DNA of 64,000 nt from the NCBI GenBank assembly GCA_965279295.1, contig CBDIHQ010000014.1. One strand, given 5' to 3'. Of the stretch, positions 17,801 through 26,223 are shown one piece after another. The notes under the pieces were generated by a model. It was given only the letters and a program-made list of their open reading frames with translations. It made no database searches and was not told the origin of the DNA. Origin of the DNA: Aquabacter sp965279295 (GTDB lineage: Bacteria > Pseudomonadota > Alphaproteobacteria > Rhizobiales > Xanthobacteraceae). Made by a program: the position numbers and the translations under genes. Each line of letters starts with the position of its first letter. Within the stretch, counting starts at the first letter, position 1.

Positions 17801-20800
17801 CATGCTCAGGCCGCTGCCCTGCACCCCGGCCAACGTGCCGCCCGAGAGCACATGCACCGTCTTGCTGATGCTGCCCGAGCCCGACAGCGTCGCCTGGTCG
17901 TAGACATAGACGTCGCTGTCCAGGCTCCCCGCCACCACCAGGCCGCCGCCCGTCACATTGGTGTCGCCGGTGTAGCCGTTGGCGCCCGACAGCGTCATCA
18001 CCCCGGTGCCCGCCTTGGTCAGGCCGCCGGACCCCGAGATCACCCCGGAGAAAGTGGTGCTGCTGTTGTCGCCGCCCGCCGCCAGGGTCGCCCCGTCCAG
18101 CGTGATCGCGCCGGCGCCGCCGAGCGAACCCACGGTCTCGGTCGCCCCGCTCGGCCGGATGATCAGCTGCGCGCCGAGCGCGACGCTCACCGCGCTGGCA
18201 TCGCCGAGCGCGTTGCCGCCCTCGGCGATCAGGATGCCGGCGGTGACGTTGGTGGCCCCGGACCCGGTGTTGATGCCGGAGATCACCAGCGTGCCGAGGC
18301 CGGTCTTGTTGAGATTGCCCAGCCCGGTGATCGGTCCGGTCAGGGTCAGCGTCTCGACCGCCGGGTTCTCCGCCGTGCCGTCCACCTCGAACCCGCCGGT
18401 CAGGCCGGTCGCCAGGCTGATCGCGCTGGCATAGGTGAAGGTGTTGCTGGCCCGCAGCACGCCCGAGCCGGTCAGGGCCAGCGGGCCGGTGCCCAGCGCC
18501 GAGGCGCCATACACCTGCACCGTGCCCTCGGCCACATTGGTGCCGCCGCTATAATTGCTGCCGTCGCCGGTCAGCGTCAGCGTGCCGGCACCGGTCTTGG
18601 TCAGGCAGCCCGCGCCGGTGATGGCACCGGAGAAGCTGGACGAGCTGCCGTCCCCGCCGGTGGTGAGGCAATAGCCGTTCAGCGCCACTTCGCCGCCGCC
18701 CGCCAGCGAGCCCACGCTCTCGTTGGCATCGGTCAGCGACAGCAGCGCACCCGCCGCCACGCTCAGCCGCGCGGTGTCGGACAGCGAAGACCCGCCGCCG
18801 ATCCGAAGCTCCCCGTCCGCCACATTGGTGGCGCCGGTGTAGGTGTTGAGGCCGGTCATCAGCAGGATGCCGGCGCCGGTCTTGGTCAGATCGCCCGCAC
18901 CCGAGATCACCCCGGTCAGCGTCAGCGTCTGGGTCTCGGCCACGCCCAGCGTGCCGCCGCCCGACCCCTCGATGGGGGTCAGCGAGATCGCGCTGGCATA
19001 GGCGAAGCTCGTCGTGACGTTCAGCGCGCCCGCGCCCTGGAGCGCCAGCGCACCGGTGCCGAGCGCCAGCGCGTTGTCGATCTCGATCGCACCCTCGGAG
19101 ATCGTGGTGCCGCCGCTATAGCTGTTCACACCGGTCAGCGTCAGCGTCCCGGTCCCGGTCTTGGTCACGCAGCCCGAGCCGCTGATCCCGCCGGAGAAGC
19201 TCGAGGACGCACCACTGCCGCCGGTGGTCAGGCAATAGCCGTTGAGCGCGAGATCACCCGCCCCGGCCAGCCCCCCCACCGTCTCATCGGCGTCGGTCAG
19301 CGTCAGGAGCGCACCCACGCCGATGGTCAGCAGCGCCGTGTCGGAGAGCGAAGCCCCCCCGCTCAGCGCCAGCTCGCCGCCCGAAACCGTGGTTTCGCCA
19401 GTGAAGGTGTTGGCACCCGACAGCGTCATCACGCCCGCGCCCGTCTTCTCCAGGCAGCCCGACCCGCTGATGGCGCCCGAGAAGCTCGTGCTGCCCCCGG
19501 ACCCGCCGGTGATCAGGCAATAGCTGTTCAGGGCCACATCGCCGGCCCCGGCGAGCGAGCCGACCGTCTCGTTCGCATTCATCAGCGTCAGCAGTGCGCT
19601 TGCGGCGACCGTGAGGGCGGCCGTGTCGGACAATGAGGCGCCGCCGCCGATCGCCAGCTCGCCGCTCGAAACCGTCGTCGCTCCCGTGAAGGTGTTGGCC
19701 CCGGTCAGAACGAGCTTGCCGAGATCGGTTTTCTCCAGCCCGGTCGTGCCCGCAAGGACGGAGCTGATCGTCGCGACATAGCTCGCGCCATCGGCGGTTC
19801 CGTCACCCACGCGGATGACCGTCTGGCCGGACGATGCAGCAAGAGTGATGACGCCGCCGGATACCTGATATCCGCCCACCGCGAACTGAATGCCCGAGAC
19901 CGTCACCGGACCGCCCGTGGTATCAACCGTTACCGCACCGGGCGTCGCCATGAACACGGCATAAGAGGGCGAAGAATAAGCGCCGTTTACCGTTCCGTCG
20001 TCGTTGGTCCAATTGTCCGAATGGGGGCCGCTGGTCGCCGCGGTCCAGGTGCCGTTGCCGCCGTTGATCACGCCGTTGTTCTTGGGGCCGAGATCGCCGT
20101 CCCAGAAATTCAGAGTAATGGAACCGGTGGTAAGCAGGTTGACCTGTCCGGCGACCGAGGTCTGCACCGTATTGGTGGATCCCACGGGCATGGTTCCCAA
20201 ATCCAGACCGTTGTCGGTGAGCGTGCCGCTGTAGCTGATCACCCGGTAGACGCCCGGCCCATACGTCCCGCCCTGGGCTTGGCTCACGTTCAATGTGCCG
20301 TCCAGGGTCAAGTTGCCCTGCACCACGACGAGATCGTTGAGCGACCCGCCGACCGTGTCGGCCTGCCCGAACTCGAAGTTGAGAACCGAGCTGCTGGCAA
20401 GCGAGAGGTTGCCGTTGATGGTCAGCGTGCCGGGGCTGTTGCCGGGTGCGAGACTGCCGTCGGTGATGTTCACCGAGCCGCCGATGGTGCCCGCGCCCGC
20501 AAGGGTGCCGCCGCCGCTGACGGTCAGAAGGCTCGCAGCACTGCCGAACGACCCGTTCACCACCAGCTTTGCGCCCGTGACGGTGCTGTCGCCGCTCAGT
20601 TCATTGGCGGCCAGAGTGCTCTGGCCCGACAGGACCAGCGTGCCGGCCCCGAGGATATCAAGTCCCAGCGGAGTGGCGCCGATCTGGGAGAATGTCCCCG
20701 ACAGGGTCAGCGTGCCGGCATCTACCGAAATCCGGCTGTTGGCGGCCAGCGCAATGTCGCCTGCCAGGCTGTTGATGCCGCTCATGCTCTGGAGCGCACC

Positions 20801-23272
20801 CGTTGCCCCGCTGGCACCGGTGCCCGAAAGGGTCAGGTTTTCAGTGCCGATGGCGATGCCGCCGGACAATTGCAGGGTCGCGCCATCGCTGATCGTCGTG
20901 CCCGATGACGTGGCGCCGAGACTGGAAGCATTGGTGGCGCGCAGGATGCCGGATGTGACGGACGTTGTGCCGGTATAGGTGTTGGCTGACGAGAGGATCA
21001 GCGTGCTGGTGGTGGACTTGGTCAGGTCGCCGCTGCCCGCCAGCACGGCGGTCATGTCGCCGCCCGCCTGCAAATCGAAATCCGTACTGGCGGTGATGGT
21101 GCCGCCGGCAGTGACCGTGCCGCCAGTGAACTGGTAGGTGTCGGCAGAGACGCTTGCGCTCAGGACACCGCCCGACTGCGCGAACAGACCGGTGGCGTTC
21201 GAAAGACCGGACGTGATGGTTCCGCCAGAGAACGTCACGTCCCCCTGGTTCAGTGTCTTACCGTTGAGATCCAGCAGGCCGGCGGTCTGCTCATATGTCC
21301 CTTGAAGGGTGAGGTCATTGGCGATCTTGAGCGTTGCGCCGGAATTGATTGCCGAATGGCCGGTGACGTCGATGCTGTCGTTCAGCAACAGGTTGCCGCC
21401 GACAAACACGATGTTGGCCTGCGTGCTGGAAATGTTGCCGATGGCGGAGGAGGTGACGCTCCCGCTTGCTCCGGTCAGCGTACCGAAGATCGTGCCGGTT
21501 CCGCCACTAATGGTGAGGTCGCTCGCCGCGTTGTTGACGATATCGCCGGCGATCAGTCCGCTGTTCGTAAGCTGCCCGAGGATAGCCTCGTTGTAGATGG
21601 CACTTACAGCGCCCTGGATTGTACCGCGGTTGTCGATCAGGCCGATGGTGCCGAAGTTCTCGATGGCGGTGGCGTTCGCACTGCGGATCATGCCGCTGTT
21701 CGTAAGCGTGCCGATGGTGCCGTTGTCGCTCGGCGAAGTACTGGAGTTCCGAATAGCTGCGGCAAAGTCGGACAAGATCACGCCGCCGGCTTCGTTGGTC
21801 AGGCTTGAAATCGTTCCGACGTTCCAGACGCCGCCGCTCACGCCGGCGATCGTCCCGATCCCCTCGATGGTGCCGCTATTGTTCAGCGTTCCGATGGACC
21901 CAAAATTTGCCACGCCGTTTTGGCTGACACCCGAAATCAAGCCTTCGTTCGTCAGAGCCCCAACGACGCCAGTGGCAAAAAACGCGCCGGACGAGGGGGC
22001 GGTATAAGTTCCCCCAATCGCGGTAATTGCCCCTTTGTTGGAAAAGCTTTGAATCGTCGATGTGTTATCCAGCAATACCGCGTAATATTGGGCAGTGATG
22101 GTGCCGTTGTTGGTAACTGTGCCGATAGACCCTTGACCATGAAGGGCCGACGAAAATGCAGACTGCATGAGTCCGTTATTGACTAGGGTGCCGAGGGATA
22201 TGCTTGTATCCACGCGCACAATATCGGCGCCAGCGCTGATCGTTCCGTTGTTCGTCAACGTTCCCGCATTCGCACCGATATAGATTCCAGAATTTTCACC
22301 CTGGATAACACCATTGTTTTCAATGTAACCGACGCTTTGAGCGCCGGGCTGATATTCGATAAGGATACCTGTGTTGGCGATCAGCGTACCATCATTGACA
22401 ATTGTTCCGATCGTGCCACCGACAGCAATCTTAATCGCCGCTACTTCCGTTGGGCTACTACCAACCGCATTGATCAGGCCGACATTCGTCAAGGTTCCAA
22501 TCGCGCCGGCGCTGAGGATGCCGATGGCAGCGGTAATCGTCGCCCCTGCTTCATTTACGAGCGCGGCTATGGTGCCGCCCGAGGCATTCACTATTCCCCT
22601 CGTGTCCGACTGATTCGAATCGAAAGAGTTGACGGCGGTAATGGTTCCACCGGTTGCATTTGTAAGGATGCCAATGACGCCGGAATTATAAATCCCCATC
22701 ATACCGACATTGACGCCCCCGCCGCCGCCGCCGAACGCGTCCATATTTCCGTCGCTGCGGAGCAAGCCAGCGTTGCTGACAGCTTGAATCGTCCCTCCAA
22801 GATTGGCGATTGCCGCGGCAACCTTGAAGGTTCCGAAGTACATGCTCGCAGTAACGGTGATGTTTCCGGTGTTCGTGGCCGAAGAGATCGATCCACCGTT
22901 GTTCAGAAGGCCAGCAAATACCGACGGTATTGCAGCGTCAGACGTTCCGGTGACTCCGCTGAGGGTCAAGGATCCGCTGTTGATGAAAGTCCCGACGTTG
23001 GCGCTTGTGAACACATCCGCCATCGTGATGGTCGGGGAGGACGTCAACGTGGCGCCGGTCAGCGTGCCGGCGCTGGTGATCGACAAATTCCCGGCAGTCC
23101 AATCGATGCAGGCTGCGGTTGCGGCGAACGAGCCGCCGGTTGAGACCATGCAAGCCTGGGCCTGGACGAGTGTGGGGTTGGCCAGGCTCGCGAGTGTCGC
23201 CAAGAGCGAGACGCCGCCAAGAAGGCTCGCGCGGGCTACACGCGAACGACGGCAAAAGAGGTCCTGGCGCAT
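14831..23272 (-). CDS. Giant autotransporter with PATR beta-strand repeats (2813 aa)
   Basis: A 2813-residue type Va secreted protein. A signal peptide (cleavage near AQA, residue 40) precedes a passenger in two parts. Residues ~40-620 hold short beta-helix turns of the kind NNGTI/TNSGLIS. Residues ~700-2400 carry about eleven autotransporter-associated beta-strand repeats (pattern LTKTGAGTLTLTGANTYSGG). The last ~280 residues form the beta-barrel (from about TLWMQGYGGWGNAFG) and end in Phe (FTAQFSLKF), as BamA substrates do. Three near-identical modules contain C-x20-C pairs, unusual in passengers. It is probably an adhesin or surface structural protein. The ~520-bp region upstream is non-coding. 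Long open frames on the opposite strand are codon-bias shadows. Confidence 0.93.
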   Translation of the reverse strand: MRQDLFCRRSRVARASLLGGVSLLATLASLANPTLVQAQACMVSTGGSFAATAACIDWTAGNLSITSAGTLTGATLTSSPTITMADVFTSANVGTFINSGSLTLSGVTGTSDAAIPSVFAGLLNNGGSISSATNTGNITVTASMYFGTFKVAAAIANLGGTIQAVSNAGLLRSDGNMDAFGGGGGGVNVGMMGIYNSGVIGILTNATGGTITAVNSFDSNQSDTRGIVNASGGTIAALVNEAGATITAAIGILSAGAIGTLTNVGLINAVGSSPTEVAAIKIAVGGTIGTIVNDGTLIANTGILIEYQPGAQSVGYIENNGVIQGENSGIYIGANAGTLTNNGTISAGADIVRVDTSISLGTLVNNGLMQSAFSSALHGQGSIGTVTNNGTITAQYYAVLLDNTSTIQSFSNKGAITAIGGTYTAPSSGAFFATGVVGALTNEGLISGVSQNGVANFGSIGTLNNSGTIEGIGTIAGVSGGVWNVGTISSLTNEAGGVILSDFAAAIRNSSTSPSDNGTIGTLTNSGMIRSANATAIENFGTIGLIDNRGTIQGAVSAIYNEAILGQLTNSGLIAGDIVNNAASDLTISGGTGTIFGTLTGASGSVTSSAIGNISSTQANIVFVGGNLLLNDSIDVTGHSAINSGATLKIANDLTLQGTYEQTAGLLDLNGKTLNQGDVTFSGGTITSGLSNATGLFAQSGGVLSASVSADTYQFTGGTVTAGGTITASTDFDLQAGGDMTAVLAGSGDLTKSTTSTLILSSANTYTGTTSVTSGILRATNASSLGATSSGTTISDGATLQLSGGIAIGTENLTLSGTGASGATGALQSMSGINSLAGDIALAANSRISVDAGTLTLSGTFSQIGATPLGLDILGAGTLVLSGQSTLAANELSGDSTVTGAKLVVNGSFGSAASLLTVSGGGTLAGAGTIGGSVNITDGSLAPGNSPGTLTINGNLSLASSSVLNFEFGQADTVGGSLNDLVVVQGNLTLDGTLNVSQAQGGTYGPGVYRVISYSGTLTDNGLDLGTMPVGSTNTVQTSVAGQVNLLTTGSITLNFWDGDLGPKNNGVINGGNGTWTAATSGPHSDNWTNDDGTVNGAYSSPSYAVFMATPGAVTVDTTGGPVTVSGIQFAVGGYQVSGGVITLAASSGQTVIRVGDGTADGASYVATISSVLAGTTGLEKTDLGKLVLTGANTFTGATTVSSGELAIGGGASLSDTAALTVAASALLTLMNANETVGSLAGAGDVALNSYCLITGGSGGSTSFSGAISGSGCLEKTGAGVMTLSGANTFTGETTVSGGELALSGGASLSDTALLTIGVGALLTLTDADETVGGLAGAGDLALNGYCLTTGGSGASSSFSGGISGSGCVTKTGTGTLTLTGVNSYSGGTTISEGAIEIDNALALGTGALALQGAGALNVTTSFAYASAISLTPIEGSGGGTLGVAETQTLTLTGVISGAGDLTKTGAGILLMTGLNTYTGATNVADGELRIGGGSSLSDTARLSVAAGALLSLTDANESVGSLAGGGEVALNGYCLTTGGDGSSSSFSGAITGAGCLTKTGAGTLTLTGDGSNYSGGTNVAEGTVQVYGASALGTGPLALTGSGVLRASNTFTYASAISLATGLTGGFEVDGTAENPAVETLTLTGPITGLGNLNKTGLGTLVISGINTGSGATNVTAGILIAEGGNALGDASAVSVALGAQLIIRPSGATETVGSLGGAGAITLDGATLAAGGDNSSTTFSGVISGSGGLTKAGTGVMTLSGANGYTGDTNVTGGGLVVAGSLDSDVYVYDQATLSGSGSISKTVHVLSGGTLAGVQGSGLSMGALDLQGGSNVNVTLGAPSEATTVFTVAGNVTLDGTLNVTPTPGFGIGIYRIMTYGGTLTDNGMEVGALSGGLSGGIQSSIQGQVNLFVEGPDSPILFWNGSNTTPTQSVLGGTGTWTAGSQTNWINASGTIPRAWNGGFAVFQGAAGTVTVDTTDGPVMAIGMQFVETGYVVTGGPIALTGGAPVIRVGDGTESGASTVATIQSVLTGVAGLEKADFGTLILTGANSYTGGTTISGGTLQLGDGGTSGAVLGDIVNNAALVFNRSDDTSFAGVISGTGSVLKTGAGTLALTGTNTYSGGTSINQGTLQVTSASALGTGALTVGGTGVLRASGSFAYGNSVTLAASVGTFEVDASQALTLSGVVGGTGGLTKTGDGLLILTGANTYSGVTTISAGTLQIGNGGETGAIVGDVVNNANLVFNRSDTYAFTGAITGAGQVTFTGGGTVEFSAPYQGPVAVDNSFVQLQAGSTTVSPFTVNAGGVLGGTATIGGLTVNTGGTAAPGYSPGTLTVNGAVTFNAGSVYAVDVNTAGAHDLIIATGTATLSSSAHVEVLAEYGRYPALSQITILTAAGGVSGTFSEDVTSNFAFLTPQLTYDATNVYLTLTYTGIDFVEYAQTPNQANVAVAAQALGAGSPVFEAIFGLAANEVPAAFNQLTGEIYPSINTVIQQESTYLRDAVGARLRQSVTPQGASALSYAAQAAGPANTKLSQDLTPTLWMQGYGGWGNAFGNTNAASISSTVGGFFAGLDVSVLDNVRAGVVAGFSQTQFDVDARNSSGTMDNYDIGFYAGGQFGAWALRGGASYTWHDISVSRSIVFPGFSGSTSAGYTLGTTQVFGEVGYDFNIGAYAFEPFAGLAYLNISGGNLAESGLASNGAGLNVSTDSQNTLYTTLGIRAATSLSLGGRTLTPSATLGWQHAFGDTTPTATMLFQSGATPFAISGVPIAENTLLLGAGLAYALSDLATLQVNYTGQLAGDASQNAFTAQFSLKF

Positions 23273-23794
23273 GAAATGTCCCCGCGACGAATCCGTTGGC
23301 CGGATTTAGAATGTCATCTTTCTAAATACGCGACGCGCTACCCCTTAGTAAACGCTGGCCACAGACTCAAGCGCGCGGCGGCAATTTTATCCCTACATGG
23401 TGCAGATTTGACACGTAATCGCATGCTTTCCTGAGCCAGGCAGTGGACGTGACCATTGGATAAAATTCAATAAAATCTATCTCTATAAGGGGTTGCAGCT
23501 GTTGGCAGAATGATGCGGCTGCAAATCGGATGAATACACCCGAGTGTTGCTTGATTCATTCGGCTAGAGGCGATCAGGGCGGGTCGTTTTCCTAATCGCT
23601 TACACGCATCGGATGCATGCCCCCGCAAGTCTTGCCCGGCGCGTCTTGGGCGTTGGCGGAAACCGGGCCGGGTCGGCTCTCACGGCTCATATCCGTCCCG
23701 CGATCTGGGTCAGACATTTTTCCTGTATGCAGTGGTACACAATAGTGTTTAGGTGCGCCTCGCATTAGCGAAGCAGGGTCTTGGGTTAAGGGAT
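23273..23794. other. Intergenic region upstream of autotransporter and hydrolase
   Basis: A 522-bp divergent promoter region with no convincing gene. It is more AT-rich than its surroundings near 23455-23490 (TAAAATTCAATAAAATCTAT). An imperfect GATGAAT/ATTCATT inverted repeat is at 23530-23557. GTGGTACAC near 23733 is a short pseudo-palindrome in front of the hydrolase. No specific promoter can be called with confidence. Confidence 0.5.
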
Positions 23795-24604
23795 ATGCCA
23801 GCGATACATACCAATTCTGTCGGGCCGCCAGACGCACCGGTGATGCTGCTGATTCATCCCTGGGGCGCGCGCTCCGAGTTCTGGGATGACTGCATTCCAT
23901 TATTGTCGAAAGACTTCCGTTGCGTCACATGCGATCTGCGCGGGGCCGGAAAAACGCCCGTCGCCGAGGGGCCGTGGACAGTGGACGACCATGTCGACGA
24001 ACTGGTAGATCTAGTGGCTAATCTGGGCGTAGAGCGGTTGATCATCATCGCATGCGCGATAGGGTCGCTCATCGCCGCGCGTTATGCGGCGCTCGAGCCG
24101 GATCGGGTCGCGGGGCTCATTCTTTGCGGCACCGCGCCGGTCCTGGGAGAGGAGTCGCGGGTCCGGACCCAGGCCCGGCTCGATCAGGTGGCGGAGAAGG
24201 GCATCGGGGTCCTGCTGCCCACCGTGGTGGACATGGCGTTCGAGGGCCAGCCGCGCGATGCCCGCTACGACCGCTACCTCGCCATGTTCGCCGCCAACGA
24301 TCCCAAGGGCTATATCTCCATCGCGTCCGGCATGATGGGCACCGACAACCGGGCGCTTCTGCCCCGCATCACCTGCCCGACGCTCGTGGTCGCGGGCGGG
24401 CACGACCGTCTCCTGCCGCCGTCCATGTCGGAGGCGGTGCACCACCTCGTGCCGCAGTCCGAATTCGTGGTGATGGAAGATGCCGCGCACTTCCCGCCGT
24501 TCCAGGCACCGGAGGCGTTCTGCGATCTCGTTACGGACTTTCTCGCACGCCGGGTGCCGGGCGCAGATGCGCATCGCCCGAGCGCCAAGGCAAACGAGGC
24601 ATAG
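23795..24604 (+). CDS. Alpha/beta-hydrolase fold protein lacking the serine nucleophile
   Basis: A 269-residue alpha/beta-hydrolase similar to 3-oxoadipate enol-lactonase and RutD-type proteins. The oxyanion-side HPWG motif is at 21-24. The acidic residue (AGGHDRLLPP) and His (MEDAAHFPPF) of the triad are present. The nucleophile elbow, usually G-x-S-x-G, reads A86-C87-A88-I89-G90, so the serine is replaced by alanine. RutD has a similar Ala in GHALG, so loss of serine does not exclude activity. ATG 23795 (AAGGGAT upstream) is preferred over GTG 23753. An amidohydrolase gene follows 56 bp downstream, suggesting a shared catabolic step. Confidence 0.85.
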   Translation: MPAIHTNSVGPPDAPVMLLIHPWGARSEFWDDCIPLLSKDFRCVTCDLRGAGKTPVAEGPWTVDDHVDELVDLVANLGVERLIIIACAIGSLIAARYAALEPDRVAGLILCGTAPVLGEESRVRTQARLDQVAEKGIGVLLPTVVDMAFEGQPRDARYDRYLAMFAANDPKGYISIASGMMGTDNRALLPRITCPTLVVAGGHDRLLPPSMSEAVHHLVPQSEFVVMEDAAHFPPFQAPEAFCDLVTDFLARRVPGADAHRPSAKANEA

Positions 24605-24660
24605 CGCGCCCTCCGCAAGGAGGTGCCCCCAAGCAGCGCCGCGGCGCGAAAGCATGTTCC

Positions 24661-25689
24661 ATGATCGCCATAGACCTGCACAGCCACGTATTTCCAAAGC
24701 GCGTCCTCGACGCCATGCTGCGCGATCCGGAACGCTATGGCGCCAAGGCGAAGTCCGGCAACGGGATCAAGGTGCGCGAGCAGGACGGGATACTCTACTG
24801 GGACAATAACGGGCGCCTGACCGAGATCGAGCGGGAGCTTTACGATATCGACGCGAAGATCGCCGCTATGGACCGCATGAAGGTCGCGGTGTCGGCCATC
24901 TCCGTCGCCCCGCCCACCTATTTCTACTGGCTCACCCCGGAGATCGGGCGCGAGGCCTCTCGGCTTCAGAACGACGGCATCGCCGAGATGGTCGCGCGCT
25001 ATCCGGACCGTCTCAGGGGCCTTGCGACCCTGCCGATGCAGGACCCCGATCTGGCGGTCGCGGAGCTTGAGCGTGCCGTCACCGAACTGGGCTTCAAGGG
25101 GGTTGAGCTTGGCACGTCCATTGAGGGCGAGCTTTTGGCCGACCCCAAATTCCGTAAGGTGCTTGAGGCGGTGGAGCGGCTGGGCTGCTTCATCTTTGCT
25201 CATCCCTATGCCTGCACCGCGAAGGGCGGCATGGAGGGCTATCAGCTTTTCAACACCATCGGCTTTCCGCTCGACGAAGTAATCATGGTGGCGCATCTGA
25301 TGTTCAGCGGAACGTTGGATGCCCTGCCGGACCTGAAGATGCTGATCGCCCACGCGGGAGGTTACGTCCCATACCAAATGGGCCGCTTCCAGTGCGCCCA
25401 CGCCAACCGGCCGATGGTCCGCGAGCATTCCAAAACCGATCCTCTGGACCTGCTGCGGCGGTTCTATTTCGACACCATCACCCACCATCCCCAGTCGCTG
25501 CGGTTCCTGATCGATCTCGTGGGCGCGGATCGTGTCACGATCGGTTCCGACAACCCCTTCGACATGGGCTATGCCGACCCCATCGCCGAGCTTGAGAAGG
25601 TGCCGCGCCTGACGGCGCAAGAGCGCCGCCAAATCCTGGAACTGACCGCCCGAAGCCTGCTCTGCGAGCATGATTTCAAGTGCGACTGA
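24661..25689 (+). CDS. Amidohydrolase family protein (ACMSD-like decarboxylase)
   Basis: A 342-residue metal-dependent TIM-barrel protein. The H-x-H metal motif is H7-S-H9 in DLHSHVFP. Other metal/catalytic signatures are CFIFAHPYA, MLIAHAGGYVPYQMGRF and the C-terminal Asp in IGSDNPFDMG. These match the alpha-amino-beta-carboxymuconate-semialdehyde decarboxylase group, whose members decarboxylate or hydrolyse aromatic ring-derived acids. The start at 24661 gives the normal N-terminus (MIAIDLHSH); a good RBS is not obvious immediately upstream, though AAGGAGG lies 40 bases before. It is paired with the upstream alpha/beta-hydrolase. The actual substrate is unknown. Confidence 0.85.
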   Translation: MIAIDLHSHVFPKRVLDAMLRDPERYGAKAKSGNGIKVREQDGILYWDNNGRLTEIERELYDIDAKIAAMDRMKVAVSAISVAPPTYFYWLTPEIGREASRLQNDGIAEMVARYPDRLRGLATLPMQDPDLAVAELERAVTELGFKGVELGTSIEGELLADPKFRKVLEAVERLGCFIFAHPYACTAKGGMEGYQLFNTIGFPLDEVIMVAHLMFSGTLDALPDLKMLIAHAGGYVPYQMGRFQCAHANRPMVREHSKTDPLDLLRRFYFDTITHHPQSLRFLIDLVGADRVTIGSDNPFDMGYADPIAELEKVPRLTAQERRQILELTARSLLCEHDFKCD

Positions 25690-26164
25690 GGCGCCGATGC
25701 GATGCGGGATCTCCAGTTAGGGACGATCGCACCGACCTTTGCTCGGGATAGTCACGCGGCCGCGGTCAAAGCTTCCGTGTCACGCACGACAATGGCGAAG
25801 CGGTCTCCCAGGGCGGCAAGGCTTCCAATAGCCGCTGGGCCTCCTGCAAGGCGGGCGCCGCTCCCGGAAGCGCCAGAGCGCCGACGGTATATTCAAGCTG
25901 GGTAATCGATGAGCACGAGAACGGCTTCTGAAAACCGGCCAGGGCGCTGGGAGGCGCCGGCGAAATCAAGGAGCGTCGGGGCGCGCGAAAAGCGGGCGGA
26001 TAGGCCCGCCTCTGCCTGCCCGGTGGACAGGGAGTTCAGCCCCGAGAGGGTTGAATACATCACCGCCGCCGAGGTGAACCAGGCGATGGCGAGCACCACG
26101 GTCAGGGTGTCCGGTAGGTTGGTGAAACACCGCCGGCACCAGGAAATAGAGCCGGAAGATCACG
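25690..26164. other. 475 bp with degenerate coding remnants, no intact gene
   Basis: No convincing complete gene. On the minus strand two adjacent frames together read like a broken membrane protein: IFRLYFLVPAVF, then in another frame NLPDTLTVVLAIAWFTSAAV. This suggests a frameshifted gene fragment of unknown family around 25990-26165. Confidence 0.35.
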
Positions 26165-26173
26165 AATAAAAAA

Positions 26174-26223
26174 TCTAAAGAAGGCAGCGCATTTTATTAG
26201 TCGCGCCGAAGGCCTTCTTTAGA
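26174..26223 (-). terminator. Rho-independent terminator of the FAD/NAD(P)-binding gene
   Basis: TCTAAAGAAGGC and GCCTTCTTTAGA are perfect 12-bp arms around a 26-base loop. On the minus strand the second arm is followed by TTTTTTATT. The first arm overlaps the stop codon of the gene it terminates. Confidence 0.75.

Noticed and set aside
17852..19636. 594-codon plus-strand frame inside the autotransporter gene
   Set aside because: Mirrors the PATR repeats of the minus-strand gene; repetitive arginine-rich product with no plausible fold.
24310..25671. 453-codon frame antisense to the amidohydrolase
   Set aside because: The plus-strand amidohydrolase has metal-binding motifs in order; the antisense frame has none.
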